Notes: generated by a model not told the origin, from the letters alone. Numbered from the stretch's first letter, positions 11,311 through 24,085 are shown. The stretch: 64,000 nucleotides of DNA from Eunapius fragilis (GCA_963681505.1 OY811971.1:23079462-23143461), one strand, 5' to 3'. Numbers and translations: made by a program.

Positions 11311-11765
11311 ACACCACCCTCCCATCTCGCTTCCCCACCCTCCCACCTCACTCTCCACTCTCCCACCTCACCTTCACACCCTCCCACCTCACCCTCACAC
11401 CCTCCCACCTCACATCCCACCTCCCCTCTCCACCCTCACACCTCCCCAACCTCCAACCTCACCTCCCACCTCACCTCCCACCCTCCCACCTCACCTCCCA
11501 CCATCCCACCTCACCTCCCACCTCACCTCCCACCTCACCTCCCACCTCCCCACCTCCCACCTCACCTCCCACCTCACCTCCCACCTCATCTCCCCACCTT
11601 CCACCTCACCTCCTCACCCTCCCACCTCACCTCCCCACCCTCCCACCTTACCTCCCCACTCTCCCACCTCATCTCACCTCACCTCCCCACCCTCACACCT
11701 CACCTCCCCACCCTCCCACCTCACCTCCCCACCCTCCCACCTCACCTCCCACCTCACTTCGCACC
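11311..11765. repeat. CT-rich minisatellite, 21-bp type, array 1
   Basis: Imperfect tandem units of CCTCCCCACCCTCCCACCTC plus A. Because 21 is a multiple of three, all frames stay open and give meaningless PPHPPTS peptides. Confidence 0.9.
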
Positions 11766-11825
11766 TCTTGATAGGGAGAGGGGGGAAAGTCAGAGAGGTT
11801 TGCATTTTACACCAAAAGCCTTAGG

Positions 11826-12011
11826 TGGGTCTACATGGAAGTCATGTGCCCCAGGATAGGAGGTAGTGGGACCTTTTCCATCACAAATGATGAGGGTATA
11901 TTCTGACCTTCCACCTACCAGGTGCCTGATGGTGGGCATTAAATAGGCAATCTTTGTCACACTCACACCATTACATGTGGCCCAAGCATGGTAGCTCTTG
12001 TCAAACCACAA
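11826..12011 (-). repeat. Dispersed module C with kelch-like peptide
   Basis: The minus frame 12011-11790 reads WATCNGVSVTKIAYLMPT, then LVGGRSEYTLIICDGKG and SYPGAHDFHVDPPKAF. The AAGTCATGT and AGGATAGGAGG part recurs at 51700-51790, and the YLMPT..L.GG part at 58738-58976 and near 56655. The MPTxxLxGG pattern is reminiscent of a kelch blade, a weak resemblance only. Confidence 0.35.
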
Positions 12012-12148
12012 GAATGTTTAGGGGGTGGACATAGAGGAAGGAACAGCCATGTTTTTACAGTGTGGCTTGATAAGAGTTGTTCAACCAACAGTGTTCAAAT
12101 TCATTCTTAGCAATGATAGCTCCATCATATACCACAAGTATGTTCATG

Positions 12149-12372
12149 CCCACCCTCCCAGATCACCTCCCCACCCTCCCACCTCACCTCCCCACCCTCC
12201 TACCTCACCTCCCCACCCTCCCACCTCACCTCCCACCCTTCCATCTCACCTCCGCACCCTCCCACTTCACCTCCCCACCCTCCCATGTCACCTCCCCACC
12301 CTCCCACGTCACCTCCCCACCCTCCCACGTCACCTCCCCACCCTCCCACGTCACCTACCCACCCTCCCACTT
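12149..12372. repeat. CT-rich minisatellite, 21-bp type, array 2
   Basis: Same unit as the array at 11311-11765, about ten copies, with the variant CCCACGTCACCT in the last ones. Confidence 0.9.
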
Positions 12373-13264
12373 CACTATGTACTGGTAGTATAAAAAGCCT
12401 TTCATGGAAGGTAAGACAACTTCTTTTGCTTGTAGATTAGTTGGTCCACATAAGGTAGTCAGGACAAATATACATTTCTGACGTTTGAACACGGGAAATT
12501 TAGCTCCCTCTCAAATGGGATTGGTAGTACAGCACGTGATGGGCCATGTGGTGGGGGTTTAAACAGCTGGTACTTTAGTACAATTGTTCATTCTAAGCTT
12601 GTGTGCACATGCTGCAAATTTTTTCGGCGTACGTCAGAATGACAGAAGAAGCAGTTTCCCTCATCCTCCTCGATGGCATGAAGAAAATGAGGAGCTTAAA
12701 ATAGTGCACTTCTAATTGGTTGTGGTGCGCTTGTGTTGGTGGCAGCTTGCCCAATAAAGCTAAACCAATACTCGATTTTGGTCACTTGGAGGGGGGGGGG
12801 GAAGGTGCTATACAGGGGGCACGTGGGAGGGAGGAGAGACTTCACATAGAATTGTACAGTTACACCACCCAGTTGTGCTGCTACACTGGTATGTGCTATG
12901 GGTACCATGCCCTCTCTTCACACAATGTACTGTATATCCGGCTTGGGAGACTATACTTATGTCCATGTATGCATATTATCATAGGATTTTTGCATAAAAA
13001 CTCTAAGGTGCATCAAATTGATGCAAGCAATTTAAATTTTAGCGTTCAAGCCATTATGGATTTCCCGAGTGACAGGAAATTATATGCATGTAGTACTTGA
13101 GTGTCTGTCAGAGGTACTACATTATCTTTGCACCAGGTGTCCCTTAGGGAGGGGAGAGGGAAGAGAGGTGGCACTGAGGTAAATGTACTATCTCTTGCCT
13201 TCACATCTATGTTCCCGATGTGTACGTGTGTCGTATGTGTGAAGTGCACATGAGGTGGTATTAC
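12373..13264. other. Non-coding spacer between repeats
   Basis: It includes a G-tract at 12789-12801. Open frames at 12696-12908 (minus) and 12720-13100 (plus) show no domain. No RNA gene was seen. Confidence 0.35.
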
Positions 13265-14060
13265 TTTTGAATATACCCTTTAAAGGCTGGAGCACATAAC
13301 TTCAGTGTCCCGAAGTCATCCCCTTCAAACACGACAAGCTGCTCAAAATCAAAGAGCAATTGAATTGCCTTCTCCCAGCCAAACTGGTCCATGATGACAG
13401 GAGAGATGTTGCCATCACTAACTCCATGACTGCTCCCTTCCAACTGCTCAGCACATCCTCCCAATACCCCTACTCCATACAGCAGTCCTACAGCAGGTGA
13501 CCCATACCTCCTCCCCTACGCAACATGACCTCCTCCCCCTACCCAACATGACCTCCTCCCCCTACCCAACATGACCTCCTCCCCCTACCCAGCATGACCT
13601 CCTCCCTCTACCCAACATGACCTCCTCCCCCTACCCAACATGACCTCCTCCCCCTACCCAACATGACCTCCTCCCCCTACTTTACATGACCTCCTCCCCC
13701 TACCCAACATGACCTCCTCCCCCTACCCAACATGACCTCCTCCCCCTACCCAACATGACCTCCTCCCCCTACTTTACATGACCTCCTCCCCCTACCCAAC
13801 ATGACCTCCTCCCCCTACCCAACATGACCTCCTCCCCCTACCCAACATGACCTCCTCCCCCTACCCAACATGACCTCCTCCCCCCTACCCAACATTACCT
13901 CCTCCCCCTACTTTACATGACCTCCTCCCCCTACCCAACATTACCTCCTCCCCCTACCCAACATTACCTCCTCCCCCCTACATTACATGACCTACACTCC
14001 CTAGACATTGTCAGGACTTAGACAATATTACAGACATACAATCCCTGGGGCTGCTGTTGG
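13265..14060. repeat. Dispersed module B, copy 2, interrupted by a minisatellite
   Basis: The left part (13265-13460) and right part (13985-14060, CTAGACATTGTCAGGACTTAGAC) match the two contiguous halves of the copy at 10715-11010. The DNA between them is the 23-bp array. Confidence 0.65.
13495..13990. repeat. 23-bp minisatellite (CCCAACATGACCTCCTCCCC type)
   Basis: About 21 tandem copies of a 23-bp unit containing CCCAACATGACCTCCTCCCC, with a recurrent variant having TTTACATGA. It sits inside the second copy of module B. Confidence 0.9.
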
Positions 14061-14198
14061 AGTGCCAACAGTCTGCATTGATCAAGATTTCTGCATTGCT
14101 GAGTTTAGTACACCCCCATGCCCCCCTCCCCCCCCCTCCTCCACCCCCCCTCCCCTCAATGCTGGCTGCAGATTACATCCCACAGGAGAATAACCATA

Positions 14199-17100
14199 GG
14201 GCAGTGGGGAGGTGAGGTACATTGGGCAGTGGGGAGGTGAGGTACATTGGGCAGTGGGGAGGTGAGGTACATAGGCAGTGGGGAGGTGAGGTACATTGGG
14301 CAGTGGGGAGGTGAGGTACATTGGGCAGTGGGGAGGTGAGGTACATTGGGCAGTGGGGAGGTGAGGTACATCAGGCAGTGGGGAGGTGAGATACATTGGG
14401 CAGTGAGGAGGTGAGGTACATTGGGCAGTGGGGAGGTGAGGTACATTGGGCAGTGGGGAGGTGAGGTACAGCAGGCAGTGGGGAGGTGAGGTACATTGGG
14501 CAGTGGGGAGGTGAGGTACAGCAGGCAGTGGGGAGGTGAGGTACATTGGGCAGTGGGGAGGTGAGGTACAGCAGGCAGTGGGGAGGTGAGGTACATTGGG
14601 CAGTGGGGAGGTGAGGTACAATGGGCAGTGGGGAGGTGAGGTACATCAGGCAGTGGGGAGGTGAGGTACATTGGGCAGTGGGGAGGTGAGGTACAGCAGG
14701 CAGTGGGGAGGTGAGGTACATTGGGCAGTGGGGAGGTGAGGTACAATGGGCAGTGGGGAGGTGAGGTACATTGGGCAGTGGGGAGGTGAGGTACATCGGG
14801 CAGTGGAGAGGTGAGGTACATCAGGCAGTGGGGAGGTGAGGTACATCAGGCAGTGGGGAGGTGAGGTACATCGGGCAGTGGGGAGGTGAGGTACATTGGG
14901 CAATGGGGAGGTAAGGTACATCATGCAGTGGGGAGGTGAGGTACATTGGGCAGTGGGGAGGTGAGGTACATTGGGCAGTGGGGAGGTGAGGTACATTGGC
15001 AGTGGGGAGGTGAGGTACATTGGGCAGTGAAGAGGTGAGGTACATTGGGCAGTGGGGAGGTGAGGTACATTGGGCAGTGAAGAGGTGAGGTACATTGGGC
15101 AGTGGGGAGGTGAGGGACATTGGGCAGTGGGGAGGTGAGGTACATCAGGCAGTGGGGAGGTGAGGTACATTGGGCAGTGGGGAGGTGAGGTACATTGGGC
15201 AGTGGGGAGGTGAGGTACATCAGGCAGTGGGGAGGTGAGGTACATTGGCAGTGGGGAGGTGAGGTACATTGGGCAGTGGGGAGGTGAGGTACATCGGACA
15301 GTGGGGAGGTGAGGTACATCGGGCAGTGGGGAGGTGAGGTACATTGGGCAGTGGGGAGGTGAGGTATATTAGGCAGTGGGGAGGTGAGGTACATTGGGCA
15401 GTGAGGAGGTGAGGTACATTGGGCAGTGGGGAGGTGAGGTACATTGGGCAGTGGGGAGGTGAGGTACATTGGGCAGTGGGGAGGTGAGGTACATCGGGCA
15501 GTGGGGAGGTGAGGTACATCAGGCAGTGGGGAGGTGAGATACATTGGGCAGTGAGGAGGTGAGGTACATTGGGCAGTGGGGAGGTGAGGTTCATTGGGCA
15601 GTGGGGAGGTGAGGTACATTGGGCAGTGGGGAGGTGAGGTACAGCAGGCAGTGGGGAGGTGAGGTACATTGGGCAGTGGGGAGGTGAGGTACATTTGGCA
15701 GTGGGGAGGTGAGGTACGTTGGGCAGTGGGGAGGTGAGGTATATTAGGCAGTGGGGAGGTGAGGTACATCAGGCAGTGAGGTACATTGGGCAGTGGGGAG
15801 GTGAGGTACATCAGGCAGTGGGGAGGTGAGGTACATTGGGCAGTGAGGAGGTGAGGTACATTGGGCAGTGGGGAGTTGAGATACATTGGGCAGTGGGGAG
15901 GTGAGGTACATCAGGCAGTGGGGAGGTGAGGTACATTGGGCAGTGGGGAGGTGAGGTACATTGGGCAGTGAAGAGGTGAGGTACATTGGGCAGTGGGGAG
16001 GTGAGGTACATTGGGCAGTGGGGAGGTGAGGTACATTGGGCAGTGGGGAAGTGAGGTACATTGGGCAGTGGGGAGGTGAGGTACATTGGGCAGTGGGGAG
16101 GTGAGGTACATTGGGCAGTGGGGAGGTGAGGTACATCAGGCAGTGGGGAGGTGAGGTACATTGAGCAGTGGGGAGGTGAGGTACATTGGGCAGTGGGGAG
16201 GTGAGGTACATTGGGCAGTGGGGAGGTGAGGAACATCAGGCAGTGGGGAGGTGAGGTACATTGGGCAGTGGGGAGGTGAGGTACATTGGGCAGTGGGGAG
16301 GTGAGGTACATCAGGCAGTGGGGAGGTGAGGTACATTGAGCAGTGGGGAGGTGAGGTACATTGGGCAGTGGGGAGGTGAGGTACATCAGGCAGTGGGGAG
16401 GTGAGGTACATTGAGCAGTGGGGAGGTGAGGTTCATTGGGCAGTGGGGAGGTGAGGTACATTGAGCAGTGGGGAGGTGAGGTACATTGGGCAGTGGGGAG
16501 GTGAGGTACATTGGGCAGTGAGGAGGTGAGGTACATTGGGCAGTGGGGAGTTGAGATACATTGGGCAGTGGGGAGGTGAGGTACATTGGGCAGTGGGGAG
16601 GTGAGGTACATTGGGCAGTGGGGAGGTGAGGTACATTGGGCAGTGAAGAGGTGAGGTACATTGGGTAGTGGGGAGGGGAGGTACATTGGGCAGTGGGGAG
16701 GTGAGGTACATTGGGCAGTGGGGAGGTGAGGTACATTGGGCAGTGAAGAGGTGAGGTACATTGGGCAGTGGGGAGGTGAGGTACATTGGGCAGTGGGGAG
16801 GTGAGGTATATTAGGCAGTGGAGAGGTGAGGTACATTGGGCAGTGGGGAGGTGAGGTACATTGGGCAGTGGGGAGGTGAGGTACATTGGGCAGTGGGGAG
16901 GTGAGGTACATCAGGCAGTGGGGAGGTGAGGTACATTGGGCAGTGAGGAGGTGAGGTACATTGGGCAGTGGGGAGGTGAGATACATTGGGCAGTGGGGAG
17001 GTGAGGTACATTTGGCAGTGGGGAGGTGAGGTACATCAGGCAGTGGGGAGGTGAGGTACATTGGGCAGTGGGGAGGTGAGGTACATTGGGCAGTGGGGAG

Positions 17101-19816
17101 GTGAGGTACATTGGGCAGTGAAGAGGTGAGGTACATTGGGCAGTGGGGAGGTGAGGTACATTGGGCAGTGGGGAGGTGAGGTACATTTGGCAGTGGGGAG
17201 GTGAGATACATCAGGCAGTGGGGAGGTGAGGTACATTGGGCAGTGGGGAGGTGAGGTACATTGGGCAGTGGGGAGGTGAGGTACATTGGGCAGTGGGGAG
17301 GTGAGGTACATCAGGCAGTGGGGAGGTGAGGTACATTGGGCAGTGGGGAGGTGAGGTACATTGGGCAGTGGGGAGGTGAGGTACATTGGGCAGTGGGGAG
17401 GTGAGGTACATCAGGCAGTGGGGAGGTGAGGTACATTGGGCAGTGGGGAGGTGAGGTACATTGGGCAGTGGGGAGGTGAGGTACATTGGGCAGTGAAGAG
17501 GTGAGGTACATTGGGCAGTGGGGAGGTGAGGTACATTGGGCAGTGGGGAGGTGAGGTACATCAGGCAGTGGGGAGGTGAGGTACATTGGGCAGTGGGGAG
17601 GTGAGGTACATTGGGCAGTGGGGAGGTGAGATACATTGGGCAGTGGGGAGGTGAGGTATATTAGGCAGTGGGGAGGTGAGGTACATTGGGCAGTGGGGAG
17701 GTGAGGTACATTGGGCAGTGGGGAGGTGAGGTACATTGGGCAGTGGGGAGGTGAGGTACATCAGGCAGTGGGGAGGTGAGGTACATTGGGCAGTGGGGAG
17801 GTGAGGTACATTGGGCAGTGGGGAGGTGAGGTACATTGGGCAGTGGGGAGGTGAGGTACATCAGGCAGTGGGGAGGTGAGGTACATTGGGCAGTGAAGAG
17901 GTGAGGTACATTGGGCAGTGGGGAGGTGAGGTACATTGGGCAGTGGGGAGGTGAGGTACATTGGGCAGTGGGGAGGTGAGGTACATCAGGCAGTGGGGAG
18001 GTGAGGTACATTGGGCAGTGAGGAGGTGAGGTACATTGGGCAATGGGGAGGTGAGATACATTGGGCAGTGGGGAGGTGAGGTACATTTGGCAGTGGGGAG
18101 GTGAGGTACATCAGGCAGTGGGGAGGTGAGGTACATTGGGCAGTGGGGAGGTGAGGTACATTGGGCAGTGGGGAGGTGAGGTACATTGGGCAGTGAAGAG
18201 GTGAGGTACATTGGGCAGTGGGGAGGTGAGGTACATTGGGCAGTGGGGAGGTGAGGTACATTTGGCAGTGGGGAGGTGAGATACATCAGGCAGTGGGGAG
18301 GTGAGGTACATTGGGCAGTGGGGAGGTGAGGTACATTGGGCAGTGGGGAGGTGAGGTACATTGGGCAGTGGGGAGGTGAGGTACATCAGGCAGTGGGGAG
18401 GTGAGGTACATTGGGCAGTGGGGAGGTGAGGTACATTGGGCAGTGGGGAGGTGAGGTACATTGGGCAGTGGGGAGGTGAGGTACATCAGGCAGTGGGGAG
18501 GTGAGGTACATTGGGCAGTGGGGAGGTGAGGTACATTGGGCAGTGGGGAGGTGAGGTACATTGGGCAGTGGGGAGGTGAGGTACATTGGGCAGTGGGGAG
18601 GTGAGATACATTGGGCAGTGGGGAGGTGAGGTATATTAGGCAGTGGGGAGGTGAGGTACATTGGGCAGTGGGGAGGTGAGGTACATTGGGCAGTGGGGAG
18701 GTGAGGTACATTGGGCAGTGGGGAGGTGAGGTACATCAGGCAGTGGGGAGGTGAGGTACATTGGGCAGTGGGGAGGTGAGGTACATTGGGCAGTGGGGAG
18801 GTGAGGTACATTGGGCAGTGGGGAGGTGAGGTACATCAGGCAGTGGGGAGGTGAGGTACATTGGGCAGTGAAGAGGTGAGGTACATTGGGCAGTGGGGAG
18901 GTGAGGTACATTGGGCAGTGAAGAGGTGAGGTACATTGGGCAGTGGGGAGGTGAGGTACATTGGGCAGTGGGGAGGTGAGGTATATTAGGCAGTGGGGAG
19001 GTGAGGTACATTGGGCAGTGGGGAGGTGAGGTACTTTGGGCAGTGGGGAGGTGAGGTACATTGGGCAGTGGGGAGGTGAGGTACATTGGGCAGTGGGGAG
19101 GTGAGGTACATTGGGCAGTGGGGAGGTGAGGTACATTGGGCATTGGGGAGGTGAGGTACATTGGGCAGTGGGGAGGTGAGGTACATTGGGCAGTGGGGTA
19201 GGGGTGGTACATCAGGCAGTGGGGAGGTGAGGTACATTGGGCAGTGGGGAGGTGAGGCACATCAGGCAGTGGGGAGGTGAGGTACATTGGGCAGTGGGAA
19301 GGTGAGGTACATTAGGCAGTGGGGAGGTGAGGTACATTGGGCAGTGGGGAGGTGAGGTACATTGGGCAGTAGGGAGGTGAGGTACATTGGGCAGTGGGGA
19401 GGTGAGGTACATTGAGCAGTGGGGAGGTGAGGTACATTGGGCAGTGGGGGGGTGAGGTACATCAGGCAGTGGGGAGGTGAGGTACATTGGGCAGTGGGGA
19501 GGTGAGGTACATCAGACAGTGGGGAAGTGAGGTACATTGGGCAGTGGGGAGGTGAGGTACATTGGGCAGTGGGGAGGTGAGGTACATTGGGCAGTGGGGA
19601 GGTGAGGTACATTGGGCATTGGGGAGGTGAGGTACATTGGGCAGTGGGGAGGTGAGGTACATTGGGCAGTGGAGTAGGGGTGGTACATCAGGCAGTGGGG
19701 AGGTGAGGTACATTGGGCAGTGGGGAGGTGAGGCACATTGGGCAGTGGGGAGGTGAGGTACATTGGGCAGTGGGGAGGTGAGGTACATTGGGCATTGGGA
19801 AGGGTTGGTACATCGG
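14199..19816. repeat. 25-bp minisatellite, about 224 copies, with higher-order repeats
   Basis: The unit contains GGCAGTGGGGAGGTGAGGTA followed by CATTG; period 25 bp over 5.6 kb. Variant units (TCAGG, TTTGG, GAAGAGG, GAGATAC, TATATTAGG) recur in fixed order: 16911-17386 matches 17986-18461 at an offset of 1,075 bp (43 units), and the GAGATAC/TATATTAGG group at 17628 recurs at 18603 at an offset of 975 bp (39 units). The plus strand has four G-runs per unit. The unit lacks stops in all minus frames, producing long MYLTSPLPNVPHLPTA frames that I do not regard as genes. Confidence 0.95.
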
Positions 19817-20330
19817 ACACAAATGAGGACGGTGCAACGGACGTGCAGAGGGTCTGGTACGCCATGGAGGCGGGGCTACACTCTAAATGACTCAGGACGC
19901 CTTAAGGATTATTCTGTTTACAGCGATAATTGCTTACGTCATAGACGGTCTGGGTACAAGACTACTCTAGCATGTGGTCACACTGTGATACCTATTGTCT
20001 GTCACATATGACCTTTAATACTGGATCTGTGATAATTGATTTTGGTCTATTTTGGTCGAACTCCTGTTTTGGAAAATTAGTCGGAAAGGTTCTAATTGTA
20101 AATAATACAGGTGCAACATGGAGTTCAATTCTCTAGACGCTGTTTAAACTCTTCCCAGTCTTGCAAAATTTCATCCTAGGATAATATTTTGCTGTCAAAA
20201 ATTATCCCATATTGCAAGTCGGCATTATTATATGACAAATATGAGCAGAAAATTTTTATTATTGATGTGATTTTTGATATACAGTAAGTAATACAAGTCG
20301 CGACGACTTGTATATTTGTATGCAAAGACG
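19817..20330. other. Spacer with half of a palindromic MITE
   Basis: At 19918-19967 lies GTTTACAGCGATAATTGCTT to GGTCTGGGTACAAGACTA, the right half of the element at 8423-8555. The rest is AT-rich and shows nothing recognisable. Confidence 0.6.
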
Positions 20331-20947
20331 ACAACACTCAACAAGGAGCTTAGAGCTTATCAGCAATGAAGACAGGCGGTTTTGCGTTTGTTGCATGAAG
20401 GACATCCAGGAGTGTCTAGAATGAAAGCGCTGGCTAGAGGAGTTATTTTGTGGTCAAGGATCGACTCAGGTTTGGAAAGTATGGTTAAGTCGTGCAACAC
20501 ATGTTAAGTGAATAGAAAAGAGGAACCAAAAGTTCCCTTGCACCAGTGGGAGTGGCCACCTTGGTCACGCCTTCATATAGACTTTGCTGGACCATTACAA
20601 GATATACAGTTATTTTATCCTAGTGTATACGCGTTCAAATGGCTTGAAGTCATTCCAGTTTCTTCACAGACATCACAGCAAACGATTCCAGTTCTAAGGT
20701 TGGAACCTAACTCATGGTATACCTGATGTGGTTGTATCGGACAATGGACTAGCCTTTATCAGTGAAGAATTTGAGACCTTTCTGAAAGAAAATGATTGCA
20801 AGCACATCAGTGTGCTCCTTATCATCCTGCAAGTAATGGATTAGTACCCAATGTTACAGCAGAGCACCCTGTTCCAAGAAGATCAAATCAAACTCGCCAT
20901 CCACCCGACCAATATGGATGGAAGATCACAAGCTAAATGGGGAGAAG
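20331..20947 (+). pseudogene. Ty3/gypsy retrotransposon pol fragment (integrase)
   Basis: The plus strand encodes a zinc-binding HHCC region (LHEGHPGVSRMKALARG, then CNTC followed by a TAA). It continues with integrase core motifs: WPPWSRLHIDFAGP (first Asp), KWLEVIPVSSQTSQQT, and after a frameshift DVVVSDNGLAF (second Asp) and EEFETFLKEND. After YHPASNGL a deletion removes the catalytic Glu region and joins to VTAEHPVPRRSNQTRHPP. Stop at about 20503, frameshifts near 20700 and 20815, and the internal deletion make it non-functional. Gag, protease and reverse transcriptase are absent. Confidence 0.8.
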
Positions 20948-21189
20948 TGTGAGAACCTAGACAATGGACATTGCATGTACAACTTGTTGGTTAGGCCTGG
21001 TTCCTGGCAAACCAGTTTGGTTACTAGCAAACCTGGTCTGACTGGTTTTAGGTTATAACTATTTAAGCAGATGTTATTGTACATGGAGTGATTTTTGTGT
21101 ATACCTTGGAATTGTGGAGCGATTTGATTCAGTAGTTGAAACTCCGCACTGTGCGTGCGACTGACTACTTACACTACGAGGATTCTACA
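20948..21189 (+). mobile_element. Candidate 3' LTR of the gypsy fragment
   Basis: It begins with TGTGAGAACC directly after a purine-rich AAATGGGGAGAAG tract of the polypurine-tract type and may end at TTCTACA (TGT...ACA). There is no second LTR in the window to fix the borders, and the right border abuts the next repeat module, so the end is uncertain. Confidence 0.5.
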
Positions 21190-22090
21190 ATGTCTGCTTT
21201 CTGTGATCGCATCAAAGTTCTTTAAACACTTATTCAGATTCCTACCTGTCCTTGGCTTTTTTATGCACACACACACACACACACACATGCTGTTAAGTTC
21301 ACACACACCACACAATCTGTTCACCCCACACTCCCACGCACTGTTTAAGTCCACACACACTCTATTCAATCCACACACACCACAGCATACAATTTTTAGT
21401 CCACACATCCTCACCACACACCATCCACAAGCACACTTCACTACATGATGCACCCATCCACATACGGTTCAGTCCCACATGCACTATCCACACATATACA
21501 CACACTACATCACACATGCAAATTGTAGTCCACACGCAAACACACACACTGTTAGTCCTCATCACACACACACACATACACCCATCCACACAGTAGTGTT
21601 TGGTCCACACACTATACATGACACTGTGCAGTTCACACCACACACTTATAGTCCACACACAATACACCACACATTTTTCTATACACACACACGGCACAAT
21701 TTTTATCCACACACCCATACACACAATTTTTAATACATCAAACACACACTGCTACTCTCCTCATAGATACACACATGCACCCATCTACACACTACACACA
21801 CTGTTCAGTTCATTAAATATAGTGTTTATGTGTGTGCACTAAACAGTGTGAGGGTGGGTGTGGGTGAACAGATTGTGTGGTGTGTGTGTAGGGTGGGGTG
21901 TGAACTGAACAGTGTGTGTGTGTGGGCATGTGTGTGAGTGAACTTAACAGCATGTGTGTATCACTGTATGGAAAGGGCAAATAGGAACCTTAACAAATGC
22001 TATCCTTGTTGTAGTTCTAAAGAACTTTTGATGTGACCATGGAAACAAGCATAGCCAGTTCTTAGAAAATTGGAACTTTTTAAAGATCCA
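21190..22090. repeat. Inverted-repeat CA-rich module 1
   Basis: The left arm starts ATGTCTGCTTTCTGTGAT and runs through TCCTTGGCTTTTTTA; the right arm at about 21965-22060 is its reverse complement (CTTAACAA, TTGTAGTTCTAAAGAACTTT). Between them lie CACACA-rich and then GTGTGT-rich blocks, so the interior is also foldback in character. Confidence 0.7.
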
Positions 22091-23420
22091 ATTCTATGTC
22101 TGCTTTCTGTGATTGCATCAAAAGTTGTTTAGAACTACAACAAAGTTTAATACTTATTAAGATTCCTACATGTCCTTGGCTTTTTTACACACACACAGTT
22201 TAGTCCACACACACATAATTCAATCCACATACACCACACCATACAATTCTACACATCTTCCTACATGCACACTTCACTACACACATACAAACATCCACAC
22301 ACTGTTCAGTGCACACACACACACATGCACCACCATCCACACACTACACACATACTGTTCAGTCCACACACATGCATATCTACACGCTACACACACATAC
22401 CACAAGACACATCCAATTTTTAGTCCACTCAAACACACACTGTTCAGCCCTCATCGCACACATATGTACCCATCCACACACTAATGTTTAGTCCACACAC
22501 CATACATGACGCACACTTTTAGTCCCACACAATACACCACACATTTTTCAATACACACACATACCATAATTTTATCCACAAACACTCACAAGCACAAATT
22601 AACACTCACACATACACATGTACACACTGCTACTGTCCTTTATCAGATACACACATGTACCCATCCATGCACTATACACATACTGTTTGTTACACGCATT
22701 GTCTTTGTAGGTGTGTCCTTGATATGTCCCTGATGTGTAGGTGTGTCCCTGATGCCTGATGTGTAAGTGTGTCCCTGGTATGTAGCTGTGTCCCTGGTGT
22801 GTAGATGTGTCCCTGGTGTGTAGATGTGTCCCTGGTGTGTAGATGTGTCCCTGGTGTGTAGATGTGTCCCTGGTGGGTAGGTGTGTCCTTGATATGTCCC
22901 TGGTGTGTAGGTGTGTTATTGGAGAATGTCTATCTTCGTCTTGATGGTACCGGGTTGACCAGCAGACATGGTAGTGTGGTAAACTGTCAGCTGGGCACAC
23001 CGGTTAAGAACATGAATTTTATGCCGAGGGCAGTTTTCCCAGGGTGTGTTAGTCCACACATCCACACATCCAAAACCACACAATATAGACACAGAATTTT
23101 TAGTCCAGCAAACGCACACTGTTACTGCCCTACACATGCACCCATCTACATACTGTTCAGTTCATTGAATGTAGTGTCTGGATTAAACAGTGTGTGTGTG
23201 TATGTGGGGTGAACAGATTGTGTGGTTTGTTTGTGTGGGGTGTGTGCAGGGCGGGGCGTGAACCTAACAGTGTAAGTGTGTGTGCGATGTGTGGAAAAAA
23301 AAAGCCAAGGACTAGTAGGAATCTTAACAAGCACTAACCTTTGTTGTAGTTCTAAAGAACTTTCGATGCAATCATGGAAAGCAGACATACAAATTGGTTT
23401 TTTTTTAATGGTAAAGAACC
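22091..23420. repeat. Inverted-repeat CA-rich module 2
   Basis: Left arm 22091-22190 (ATTCTATGTCTGCTTTCTGT to CCTTGGCTTTTTTAC), right arm about 23290-23395. The interior includes a 19-bp minisatellite at 22700-22915. Confidence 0.7.
22700..22915. repeat. 19-bp minisatellite (GTGTAGATGTGTCCCTG type)
   Basis: Roughly ten imperfect copies of a unit built on GTGTGTAGATGTGTCCCTG inside module 2. Confidence 0.8.
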
Positions 23421-23890
23421 AATTCTATGTCTGCTTTCCGTGATCGTATCGAAAGTAAAGGTTAGAACTTATTAAGATTCTTACTTGTCCTTGGCTTATT
23501 TACACACACTGCACACACACACACGCTGTTAAGTACACACACATAAACACACACTCACACACACACACTCACACACACACCAGATCACATATGCAATTTT
23601 TAGTCCACACAAACACTTACTGTTCAGTCCTCATCACACACACACACACACATGCACCCATCCACACACTAATGGTCAGTCTAAACACACCTGTATCCCT
23701 GGTGTATGGGTGGGGTGTGTGAATTGAACAGTGTGTGTGGGCATGTGTGTGAGTTAATTTAATGCATGTGTGTGTGCGTGTGCACTGTGTAAAAAAAGGT
23801 AGGAATCTTAACAAGTACTAACCTTTGTTGTAAACTTTTGATGCGATCACATAAAGCAGACGTATAGCTACTAGTTCTTTAAAAAATGGA
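23421..23890. repeat. Inverted-repeat CA-rich module 3
   Basis: Left arm 23421-23505 (ATTCTATGTCTGCTTTCCGT), right arm about 23785-23875 (AGGAATCTTAACAAGTACTA, then TTTTGATGCGATCACA). CA-rich interior. Confidence 0.7.
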
Positions 23891-24001
23891 ACTTCTAAGA
23901 ACCAATTCTGTCTTCACATCAAAAGTCCTTTAGAACTGCAATAAAGGTTAGTACTTGTTAGAATGCTTACCTGTCCTTGGCTTTTTCACACACGCGCACG
24001 C

Positions 24002-24057
<56 letters not shown>

Positions 24058-24080
24058 AAACACACACATACACACATGCA
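23891..24080. repeat. CA-rich module 4 (left half only) with CA microsatellite
   Basis: The left arm (ACCAATTCTGTCTTC to CCTTGGCTTTTTCAC) is present. A CA run covers about 24007-24050. The expected right arm is missing: sequence changes to a different foldback element at 24086. Confidence 0.65.
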
Positions 24081-24085
24081 GTTTG

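Noticed and set aside
13495-13990. CRISPR-like regular repeats
   Set aside because: Direct tandem units without spacers in a eukaryotic sequence; a minisatellite.
15811-17286. Minus-strand open frame of 491 codons (MYLTSPLPNVPHLPTA repeats)
   Set aside because: The 25-bp unit has no stop in any minus frame, so long frames arise automatically in all three; no start context or flanking coding sequence supports a gene.
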